A stretch of 5,674 bases of DNA from the NCBI GenBank assembly GCA_002713825.1, contig PAUU01000008.1:68446-74119 (forward strand). The letters are read 5' to 3'. The translations under genes were made by a program, and so were the position numbers. The stretch comes from Acidiferrobacteraceae bacterium. Lineage in GTDB: Bacteria; Pseudomonadota; Gammaproteobacteria; Arenicellales; UBA868. Positions 1 to 5,674 of this stretch are shown in pieces; position 1 is the stretch's first letter; every line of letters starts with the position of its first letter. The notes below the pieces were generated by a model that did not search any database, was not told the origin of the DNA, and saw only the letters and a program-made list of their open reading frames with translations.

Positions 1-995
1 TGTTCTTGCAGTTGGGCCTCAAGATTGGGGCGATCATTCTGCCGCTGCTCGGAATGGTGGCGTACTACACCCTTGCTGAGCGCAAAGTAATCGCCTATAT
101 GCATGTGAGAGTGGGGCCCAATCGCGTGGGACCGAAAGGACTGCTTCAGCCGATTGCCGATGCGGTCAAGTTGATGTTCAAAGAAATGATCATTCCGACT
201 AATGCGGATCGGTACCTGTTTCTGATAGCCCCCGTCCTGGCTCTCGCTCCGGCGTTGGGGGCGTGGGCCGTCGTTCCTTTCACCGATACCCTCGTGCTGG
301 CCGATATCGATGCGAGCTTGCTGTACGTCCTCGCGCTTACGTCAATGGGCGTGTATGGCGTGGTGATCGCTGGCTGGGCCTCCAACTCGAAGTACGCGTT
401 TCTCGGAGCGATGCGGTCCGCCGCACAGATCGTTGCTTATGAGATCGCTATGGGGTTTGCCCTCGTTGGGGTCCTGATGGCTGCGGGCTCCTTGAACTTA
501 CGGGAGATTGTAGTGGCCCAGTTGGGAGGGATACACGAGTGGTTCTTTCTGCCGCTGTTTCCGCTTTTCCTGGTCTATCTGATCAGTGGCGTCGCTGAGA
601 CCAATCGTTCTCCTTTTGACGTGGCTGAGGGCGAGTCGGAGATCGTTGCGGGTTTTCATGTCGATTATTCGGGAATGGGTTTCGCAGTCTTTTTCCTTGC
701 GGAATACGCAAACATGATTCTGATTTCGGCATTGACCGTCATCATGTTTCTAGGAGGATGGCACGCACCGTTTGAGATCGCACCGTTCACCTGGATTCCG
801 GGGATCTTTTGGTTTTTTGGAAAGCTGGCGGCGGTGGCGTTCTTGTTTCTCTGGTTTCGCGCGACATTCCCGCGGTACCGCTATGACCAGATCATGCGCT
901 TGGGGTGGAAAGTGTTTATTCCGGTTACCCTGGTATGGATAACCGTAATCGGCGTCGCGAAATTTTTTACCCCAATTGGGCATTGGTTTGGCTAG
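1..995 (+). CDS. nuoH: NADH-quinone oxidoreductase subunit H (NuoH), 5'-partial
   Basis: NuoH (ND1 family) is the inner-membrane subunit of complex I that docks the peripheral arm and forms much of the quinone-access chamber. The frame is open from the left edge (first whole codon at base 3) to TAG at 993-995. A TTG at base 6 could be read as a start, but the protein already begins inside the first membrane helix there, so I judge the true start to be upstream with roughly 10-20 residues missing. Numbering from that TTG, family signatures are AERKV (24-28), GPNRVGP (37-43), [13 protein letters not shown] (48-60), the [16 protein letters not shown] stretch (126-141) and the cytoplasmic loop [19 protein letters not shown] (198-216), whose acidic residues line the quinone region in known structures. 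About eight hydrophobic helices are expected in the family and the hydrophobicity agrees. It ends six bases before nuoI. No frameshift or missing motif is seen. Confidence 0.97.
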   Translation, partial: FLQLGLKIGAIILPLLGMVAYYTLAERKVIAYMHVRVGPNRVGPKGLLQPIADAVKLMFKEMIIPTNADRYLFLIAPVLALAPALGAWAVVPFTDTLVLADIDASLLYVLALTSMGVYGVVIAGWASNSKYAFLGAMRSAAQIVAYEIAMGFALVGVLMAAGSLNLREIVVAQLGGIHEWFFLPLFPLFLVYLISGVAETNRSPFDVAEGESEIVAGFHVDYSGMGFAVFFLAEYANMILISALTVIMFLGGWHAPFEIAPFTWIPGIFWFFGKLAAVAFLFLWFRATFPRYRYDQIMRLGWKVFIPVTLVWITVIGVAKFFTPIGHWFG

Positions 996-1001
996 AAGAA
1001 T

Positions 1002-1484
1002 ATGTTGACTAGATTCCTAAAAACCTGGTCGTTGGCGGAACTGCTTCGCGGTCTCTCTGTAACCGGGGGTTACTTCTTCCGGAAGAAGTTTACGGTTCAG
1101 TATCCCGAGGAAAAGACCCCCAAATCCCCACGGTTCCGTGGACTGCATGCGTTGCGGCGTTATCCCAATGGAGAAGAACGGTGTATTGCCTGTAAATTGT
1201 GCGAAGCCGTCTGCCCAGCGCTGGCGATCACGATAGAGTCCGAGGAGCGTGATGACGGCACGCGTCGCACCACGCGATACGATATTGATCTCTTTAAATG
1301 TATCTACTGCGGCTATTGTGAGGAGGCGTGTCCGGTCGATTCCATCGTGCTGACGGACCTGCATGAATACCATTTTGAGACGGGTGCCTCTGGAACTATC
1401 AGCAAGGAAGATCTGCTTCGGATTGGCGACGTCCATGAGGGGTCGATCGCTGCAGCCCGACGGGCCGATGCGCCGTACCGCTAG
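1002..1484 (+). CDS. nuoI: NADH-quinone oxidoreductase subunit I (NuoI), 2x[4Fe-4S] ferredoxin-like
   Basis: NuoI (TYKY/NDUFS8 family) carries clusters N6a and N6b, which pass electrons along the peripheral arm to NuoB and the quinone site. The 160-residue protein has two CxxCxxCxxxCP motifs, with cysteines 61, 64, 67, 71 and 100, 103, 106, 110; all eight ligands are present. An N-terminal amphipathic segment (about 1-34, including GGYFFRKKF) packs on the membrane arm, and [18 protein letters not shown] (44-61) leads into the first motif, as in alpha/beta-proteobacterial and mitochondrial homologues. The length of about 160 residues fits that group. The start is ATG six bases after the nuoH stop. 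Upstream there is only a purine-rich AGAAGAA and no good Shine-Dalgarno sequence, so translation may be coupled to nuoH. It is the only subunit here that is not an integral membrane protein. Confidence 0.98.
   Translation: MLTRFLKTWSLAELLRGLSVTGGYFFRKKFTVQYPEEKTPKSPRFRGLHALRRYPNGEERCIACKLCEAVCPALAITIESEERDDGTRRTTRYDIDLFKCIYCGYCEEACPVDSIVLTDLHEYHFETGASGTISKEDLLRIGDVHEGSIAAARRADAPYR
1072..1089. repeat. 18-bp perfect palindrome inside nuoI
   Basis: Bases 1072-1089 read ACTTCTTCCGGAAGAAGT, which equals its own reverse complement. In frame it lies over codons 24-30 of nuoI and encodes most of YFFRKKF, a conserved family segment. The symmetry follows from TTC TTC (Phe-Phe) and AAG AAG (Lys-Lys) flanking CGG (Arg). 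As RNA it could fold into a hairpin of about seven base pairs with a CCGG loop. It is most simply a by-product of the protein sequence; no function is claimed. Confidence 0.6.
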
Positions 1485-1487
1485 CTT

Positions 1488-2099
1488 ATGACTTTTCTTC
1501 AGATGATTTTCTACGTCTTCGCGGCTATTCTGGTCGTGTCCAGCTTATTAGTGGTAACCGTGCGTAACCCGGTTCGGGCGGCACTCTTTTTGGTGCTGGC
1601 CTTTTTTAGTGCCGCCTGCCTGTGGCTAACTCTTGAGGCCGAGTTCTTGGCCATCACTCTCGTCTTAGTTTATGTCGGGGCGGTGATGGTGCTGTTCCTT
1701 TTCGTGATCATGATGCTGGATATCGATATCGCCCAAATGCGGGCGGGTTTTGCGAACTATCTGCCATTAGGGCTAATTGTCGCGATCATTATGGCCGGTG
1801 AATTGACTCTGGTTATGCTTTCAGGTGAGTTCGGCGATGCAGAGCTGCCTCGCCCGGCAGGTCATAGCGCCGACTACAGCAACACCGCAGCGCTGGGAAG
1901 ATTGGTTTATACAGATTACGTCTATACCTTTGAGTTAGCTGCGGTGATTCTTCTCGTGGCAATCATTGCTGCTATTTCCTTGACGCTGCGTCGCCGGCCC
2001 GAGACACGATATCAGGCGCCCGAAGAACAAGTGAAGGTGCGAAAGAAGGATCGTCTCCGTATTGTAAAGCTGCCGCGCAGGCCGGAAAAAAGACCGTGA
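1488..2099 (+). CDS. nuoJ: NADH-quinone oxidoreductase subunit J (NuoJ)
   Basis: NuoJ (ND6 family) is a membrane-arm subunit beside NuoH, NuoA and NuoK; its third helix carries a pi-bulge thought to switch during coupling of quinone reduction to proton pumping. The 203-residue protein shows five hydrophobic helices at about 3-24, 29-48, 53-77, 91-111 and 146-168. The signature is EAEFLA (50-55) followed by [20 protein letters not shown] (60-79), the conserved third helix. After helix five comes a basic cytoplasmic tail (168-203) with 15 Lys/Arg, longer than in E. coli NuoJ (about 184 residues in total) and, from memory, similar to tails in betaproteobacterial homologues. The ATG lies three bases after the nuoI stop with no recognisable Shine-Dalgarno sequence; a second ATG at codon 6 would cut into helix one and is less likely. 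Its TGA stop overlaps the nuoK start. Confidence 0.97.
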   Translation: MTFLQMIFYVFAAILVVSSLLVVTVRNPVRAALFLVLAFFSAACLWLTLEAEFLAITLVLVYVGAVMVLFLFVIMMLDIDIAQMRAGFANYLPLGLIVAIIMAGELTLVMLSGEFGDAELPRPAGHSADYSNTAALGRLVYTDYVYTFELAAVILLVAIIAAISLTLRRRPETRYQAPEEQVKVRKKDRLRIVKLPRRPEKRP

Positions 2100-2401
2100 T
2101 CCCTCTGTCTCATTACCTGATTGTGGGCGCCCTGCTTTTTGCTATAAGTGTGGTCGGCATTTTCCTGAATCGGAAAAATCTCGTCATTATTCTGATGGCG
2201 ATTGAGCTGCTTCTGCTTGCAGCAAACATGAACTTTGTCGCGTTTTCGCATTATCTCGGCAATCTTTCGGGTCAGGTGTTCGTGTTTTTTGTGTTGACGG
2301 TGGCCGCCGCTGAGGCTGCAATCGGGCTCGCGATCCTGATCGTGCTGTTCCGGACCCGCCGCTCTATCAATGTTCAGGATTTGGATCACCTCAAGGGCTG
2401 A
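2096..2401 (+). CDS. nuoK: NADH-quinone oxidoreductase subunit K (NuoK)
   Basis: NuoK (ND4L family) is a small three-helix membrane subunit between NuoJ and the antiporter-like subunits; its buried glutamates form part of the central charged axis for proton movement. The 101-residue length matches the family norm. Helices lie at about 4-24, 29-50 and 60-85. The two key acids are Glu37 (in [11 protein letters not shown]) and Glu73 (in [10 protein letters not shown]), equivalent to E. coli Glu36 and Glu72. The start is GTG at 2096-2098, sharing GTGA with the nuoJ TGA stop, which suggests coupled translation by terminating ribosomes. A weak GGA at 2084-2086 lies nine bases upstream. This start is favoured because it gives the usual MIPLSHYL-type N-terminus and full length, and no in-frame ATG precedes helix one. 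The C-terminus DLDHLKG is typical. Confidence 0.97.
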   Translation: MIPLSHYLIVGALLFAISVVGIFLNRKNLVIILMAIELLLLAANMNFVAFSHYLGNLSGQVFVFFVLTVAAAEAAIGLAILIVLFRTRRSINVQDLDHLKG

Positions 2402-2414
2402 TCGCCGGGATCTT

Positions 2415-2423
2415 GGATAAAGA
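2415..2423 (+). promoter_or_regulatory. weak ribosome-binding site candidate for nuoL
   Basis: The 25-base nuoK-nuoL gap is the longest in the window. It contains GGATAAAGA, a purine-rich run whose GGA ends nine bases before the nuoL ATG. This is the only plausible Shine-Dalgarno-like element there, and it is weak compared with the AGGAGG consensus. The same gap shows no promoter-like pair of hexamers and no terminator hairpin, so nuoL is expected to be transcribed with nuoK. Confidence 0.35.
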
Positions 2424-2426
2424 AAT

Positions 2427-4361
2427 ATGAGTCGAGAACTGCTTTACCTGCTCATTCCGCTTTCCTGCCTGGTAGCGGCACTGGTTGCGGGCTTCTTGGG
2501 GTCGAGGATCGGCAGAGTGAATGCACATCGTGCGGCAATCGGGGGCGTAGGGTTGGCGTTCGCTCTGTCATGCGTTGTCGCCTGGGATGTTTTCGCAGGG
2601 AACCATTTCAACGGGACGATCTATACCTGGGCCATCAGTGGGGGAACCCATTTTGTGATTGGCTTTCTGATTGACCCTCTCTCGGCAGTGATGATGGTGA
2701 TCGTCACTTTCGTCTCACTCATGGTTCATATCTATACGATTGGCTATATGGCCGAGGATCCGGGATATACCCGGTTTTTCAGTTACATCGCGCTCTTCAC
2801 TTTTGCGATGCTCATGTTGGTGATGTCGAACAACTTTCTCCAGTTATTCTTCGGCTGGGAAGCGGTCGGGTTGGTGTCTTACCTGCTGATTGGGTTCTGG
2901 TACGAGCGCGATAGCGCGATTCGGGCCAATATGAAAGCGTTCCTGGTCAATCGCGTGGGAGACTTCGGGTTCATTCTGGGAATTGGCGCCGTTCTCGCGC
3001 TCTTCGGCAGCCTGGATTACCAGAGCGTGTTCGACGCGGCCCCAGCGCTCGCAGACCGCACTACCCAAGGCCCATTCGGGTCTGAGTGGCACTGGCTAAC
3101 GCTAATTTGCTTGTTACTGTTTGTCGGTGCGATGGGCAAATCTGCGCAGGTGCCTCTTCATGTTTGGCTTCCGGATTCCATGGAAGGTCCGACTCCGATC
3201 TCAGCCCTGATTCACGCGGCGACCATGGTCACGGCGGGAATCTTTCTGGTAGCCCGGATGTCTCCATTATTCGAGCTGTCTTTGACTGCTCTTTCGGTTG
3301 TCTTGATCGTGGGTGCGCTAACCGCGTTGCTAATGGCCTTTGTTGCTCTGATTCAAACGGATATCAAACGGGTCGTCGCCTACTCGACCCTGTCGCAACT
3401 AGGATATATGACGGTGGCGCTTGGAGCGTCGGCCTACTCTGTCGCGATTTTTCATCTTGCCACCCACGCATTTTTCAAGGCACTGCTATTTTTGGCGGCC
3501 GGCTCAGTGATTATCGCGATGCACCATGAGCAGGATATGCGGCGCATGGGCGGATTGCGCAAGGTCATGCCCGTGACATACGTCACCTGTGTCATCGGAA
3601 GCCTTGCTCTGGCGGGAATTCCGCCGTTTGCAGGATTTTTCTCAAAGGATGCCATTATCGAAGCGGTCCATTATTCTGCAACGCCCGGGGCGGGATTTGC
3701 ATATGTGGCCGTGTTGATCGGCGTAATCCTGACGGCGTTTTACTCCTTCCGATTGGTGTTCATGACCTTTCATGGGGAGGGACGCATGGATTCAAAAACC
3801 CGGGCCCATCTGCATGAGTCACCTAAGGTAGTAACGTTTCCATTGATCGCTCTGGCTGTGCCTTCGGTTCTGGCAGGTCTGCTGTTCATCAACGTTACGA
3901 TGGACGGCAGTCTCTTCGGCAATAGCATTGTTCCTGGCGGGGTTCCTGGAGATATAGATATGACCGCTGGCGGCATGCTCGCCCACGCCCCGTTTGCTGC
4001 TCCTTTTTGGCTGGCAATTCTGGGCATCGCTGGCGCCTGGGTCTGCTACCTGTGGAAGCCTGAGCTCCCTGGCAAGGTTGCGCAACAATGGGGTGGCCTC
4101 TATCGTGTCCTTGAAAAGAAGTATGGATTCGACGAGTTTTACCAGCGCGTGTTTGCGGATGGCGCGCGGGGTCTGGGTGACGTACTTTCGGAGTGGGGCG
4201 ATCGACGCCTGATTGATGGATGGCTGGTGAACGGCGCTGCCAGGGTAGTTGTGCGCACCGCGAGTTTGGTTCGGCACGTCCAGAGCGGACTGGTGTATCA
4301 CTACGCCTTCGTGATGATCATCGGTTTGGTGGCGCTGATGTCATGGTTTCTGTTTCGCTAG
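2427..4361 (+). CDS. nuoL: NADH-quinone oxidoreductase subunit L (NuoL), antiporter-like proton channel
   Basis: NuoL (ND5 family, related to MrpA-type Na+/H+ antiporters) is the distal proton-pumping subunit of the membrane arm. At 644 residues it has the family length. The N-terminal ND5 part (about 65-115, with FLIDPLSAVMM at 80-90) leads into the antiporter core. Key residues are present: Glu145 in GWEAVGL, Asp179, Lys238 in MGKSAQVPLHVWLPDSMEG, His263, His343, His347, Lys351, and Lys407-Asp408 in FFSKD. By alignment of motifs these correspond to E. coli Glu144, Asp178, Lys229, His254, His334, His338, Lys342, Lys399 and Asp400. A variable loop rich in Gly and Pro (about 492-522) precedes the last core helix. 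From about 556 to 620 lies the lateral amphipathic helix that runs along the membrane arm, followed by the anchoring final helix (625-643). The ATG gives the usual short N-terminus before helix one. No frame disruption is seen. Confidence 0.98.
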   Translation: MSRELLYLLIPLSCLVAALVAGFLGSRIGRVNAHRAAIGGVGLAFALSCVVAWDVFAGNHFNGTIYTWAISGGTHFVIGFLIDPLSAVMMVIVTFVSLMVHIYTIGYMAEDPGYTRFFSYIALFTFAMLMLVMSNNFLQLFFGWEAVGLVSYLLIGFWYERDSAIRANMKAFLVNRVGDFGFILGIGAVLALFGSLDYQSVFDAAPALADRTTQGPFGSEWHWLTLICLLLFVGAMGKSAQVPLHVWLPDSMEGPTPISALIHAATMVTAGIFLVARMSPLFELSLTALSVVLIVGALTALLMAFVALIQTDIKRVVAYSTLSQLGYMTVALGASAYSVAIFHLATHAFFKALLFLAAGSVIIAMHHEQDMRRMGGLRKVMPVTYVTCVIGSLALAGIPPFAGFFSKDAIIEAVHYSATPGAGFAYVAVLIGVILTAFYSFRLVFMTFHGEGRMDSKTRAHLHESPKVVTFPLIALAVPSVLAGLLFINVTMDGSLFGNSIVPGGVPGDIDMTAGGMLAHAPFAAPFWLAILGIAGAWVCYLWKPELPGKVAQQWGGLYRVLEKKYGFDEFYQRVFADGARGLGDVLSEWGDRRLIDGWLVNGAARVVVRTASLVRHVQSGLVYHYAFVMIIGLVALMSWFLFR

Positions 4362-4370
4362 GCCAGATTA

Positions 4371-5674
4371 ATGAGCCTCTTTAATGAACATCTGCTGTCT
4401 TTGCTGATCTGGTTTCCGGTCGTTGGCGGGATGCTGGTGCTCACAACGGGTGGAGACCGGCGTGCCATGACGGCGAGATGGCTCGCGTTGGGTGTCTCGG
4501 TCATCACTTTTGCCCTCAGCGTATCCCTCTGGACAGGCTTTAACCGGTCTACGGCGGATATGCAGTTTGTTGAGCGGTTTCCCTGGATCGAACGGTTTCA
4601 TATTGAATACTTTCTAGGCGTAGACGGCATTTCCGTCCCGCTGGTTCTCCTGACCACAATCTTGACAATTGTTGTGGTGGTCGCGGGTTGGAAAGTCATC
4701 CAGACTCGTGTTGCCCAGTATTTCGCTGCCTTTCTGATCATGGAAGGGTTAATGATCGGGGTGTTCTGTGCGCTCGATGGGATCCTGTTTTACCTTTTCT
4801 GGGAGGCGATGCTAATCCCGATGTTTCTGATCGTTGGGGTGTGGGGTGGACCCAATCGGGTGTATGCCGCAATCAAGTTTTTCCTCTATACCCTGCTTGG
4901 GTCGCTACTCATGCTGGTGGCACTCCTCTACCTTTATCAGGCCTCGGAGGGATCATTTGATTTGCTGACCTTCCATCATCTGCCCCTGACGGGTGGGGTG
5001 CAGACACTGGTATTCCTGGCGTTTTTTGCGGCGTTCGCCGTCAAGATTCCGATGGTGCCGGTGCATACCTGGTTGCCGGATGCTCACGTTGAGGCGCCTA
5101 CAGGCGGCTCGGTTATTCTGGCTGCCATCACCTTGAAGATGGGTGCGTACGGCTTTCTTCGGATTGCCATGCCAATCGCTCCCGATGCGGCGCAACAGCT
5201 CGCACCCCTAGTTATTGGCCTGTCTTTGTTGGCGGTGGTGTATATCGCGTTGATCGCACTTGTACAACAGGACATGAAAAAACTTATCGCTTACTCTTCG
5301 ATCTCTCATATGGGTTTTGTCACCCTCGGATTCTTCGTATTTGAGACCCGGGCAATAGAGGGCGCCATCGTTCAGATGATTTCCCATGGATTTGTTTCGG
5401 GTGCGCTTTTTCTTTGCGTTGGGGTCCTTTATGACCGACTGCATTCGCGGGAGATTTCCACCTATGGTGGTGTGATTAAGGTCATGCCCGTGTTTGCTTT
5501 TTTCATAGTATTTTTTGCGATGGCGAACGCCGGACTGCCTGGCACATCGGGTTTTGTGGGGGAGTTCCTGGTAATACTTGGCACGTTTTCCGTCAATGCG
5601 TGGTATGCCGCCATTGCTGCTCTGACCCTGATCGTTGGGGCCGCCTACACGTTGTGGATGGTAAAGCGGGTGGT
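4371..5674 (+). CDS. nuoM: NADH-quinone oxidoreductase subunit M (NuoM), 3'-partial
   Basis: NuoM (ND4 family) is the middle antiporter-like proton channel of complex I, between NuoL and NuoN. Translating from ATG 4371 gives 434 codons with no stop up to the right edge; with a usual family length of about 490-510 residues, roughly 60-70 are missing. The start MSLFNEHLLSLLIWFPVVGG leads directly into helix one. Motifs seen are EYFLGVDGISVPLVLLT (79-95), Glu145 in FWEAMLIPMFL, Lys225 in KIPMVPVHTWLPDAHVEAPT, His232, Lys256 in TLKMGAYG, His313, His339 and Glu398 in GFVGEF. These correspond to E. coli Glu144, Lys234, His241, Lys265, His322, His348 and Glu407, so the proton path looks intact as far as visible. 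It starts nine bases after the nuoL stop; AGG at 4360-4362, partly inside that stop codon, is a modest Shine-Dalgarno candidate eight bases upstream. nuoN is expected next, outside the window. Confidence 0.97.
   Translation, partial: MSLFNEHLLSLLIWFPVVGGMLVLTTGGDRRAMTARWLALGVSVITFALSVSLWTGFNRSTADMQFVERFPWIERFHIEYFLGVDGISVPLVLLTTILTIVVVVAGWKVIQTRVAQYFAAFLIMEGLMIGVFCALDGILFYLFWEAMLIPMFLIVGVWGGPNRVYAAIKFFLYTLLGSLLMLVALLYLYQASEGSFDLLTFHHLPLTGGVQTLVFLAFFAAFAVKIPMVPVHTWLPDAHVEAPTGGSVILAAITLKMGAYGFLRIAMPIAPDAAQQLAPLVIGLSLLAVVYIALIALVQQDMKKLIAYSSISHMGFVTLGFFVFETRAIEGAIVQMISHGFVSGALFLCVGVLYDRLHSREISTYGGVIKVMPVFAFFIVFFAMANAGLPGTSGFVGEFLVILGTFSVNAWYAAIAALTLIVGAAYTLWMVKRV

Noticed and set aside
6..8. TTG as the start codon of nuoH
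   Set aside because: The reading frame is open to the window edge and the protein from this TTG lacks the first part of helix one found in NuoH homologues, so it is an internal leucine codon.
1017..1436. 139-codon antisense open frame opposite nuoI
   Set aside because: It mirrors the conserved NuoI coding sequence and has no recognisable protein family features.
1719..1730. 12-bp palindrome GATATCGATATC in nuoJ
   Set aside because: It encodes the conserved Asp-Ile-Asp-Ile after the third helix (MMLDIDI), and GAT ATC repeated gives this symmetry automatically.
2398..2414. Possible small hairpin (GATC-GCCGG-GATC) across the nuoK stop and the nuoK-nuoL gap
   Set aside because: The stem is only about four base pairs and there is no following T-run, so it does not support a terminator or attenuator.
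3086..3529. 147-codon open frame on the + strand inside nuoL, in another frame
   Set aside because: It lies wholly within nuoL over its most conserved antiporter core. Its translation is rich in Ser, Gly, Cys and Asp with no recognisable domain, and it looks like an out-of-frame shadow of GC-rich coding sequence.
3819..4301. 160-codon antisense open frame opposite the 3' half of nuoL
   Set aside because: It is fully opposite a well-supported gene, shows no recognisable motif and has no convincing start signal; long antisense frames are common opposite membrane-protein genes of this composition.

Overview
The window is a continuous stretch of one respiratory operon, the NADH:quinone oxidoreductase (complex I, NDH-1) cluster. 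All genes are on the + strand in the canonical order nuoH-nuoI-nuoJ-nuoK-nuoL-nuoM. The first and last genes are cut by the window edges: nuoH lacks a short N-terminal piece and nuoM lacks its C-terminus. nuoI, nuoJ, nuoK and nuoL are complete and intact. No RNA gene, mobile element, CRISPR array, promoter or terminator can be supported, and no gap between genes exceeds 25 bases.

Layout: nuoH (1-995, partial), 6-base gap, nuoI (1002-1484), 3-base gap, nuoJ (1488-2099), 4-base overlap, nuoK (2096-2401), 25-base gap, nuoL (2427-4361), 9-base gap, nuoM (4371 to the right edge). The packing points to a single polycistronic message and probable translational coupling. By the usual cluster order, nuoA-G should lie to the left and the rest of nuoM plus nuoN to the right.

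The products form most of the membrane arm plus one iron-sulfur subunit. NuoI carries two [4Fe-4S] clusters that pass electrons towards the quinone site. NuoH anchors the peripheral arm and helps form the quinone chamber. NuoJ and NuoK link NuoH to the antiporter-like proton channels NuoL and NuoM. The charged and histidine residues expected in the proton path are present in NuoK, NuoL and NuoM, so this looks like a working energy-conserving enzyme.

Organism: the 14-type nuo order, the moderate-to-high GC, the short two-cluster NuoI of alpha/beta-proteobacterial and mitochondrial type, and the long basic NuoJ tail suggest a betaproteobacterium or a gammaproteobacterium with beta-like complex I. 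This is judged from remembered family appearance, not from a search. I found no sign of an undescribed system; the region reads as ordinary core metabolism. The few oddities are small: an 18-bp perfect palindrome inside nuoI, weak ribosome-binding sites, a GTG start overlapping a stop codon, and the basic NuoJ tail.
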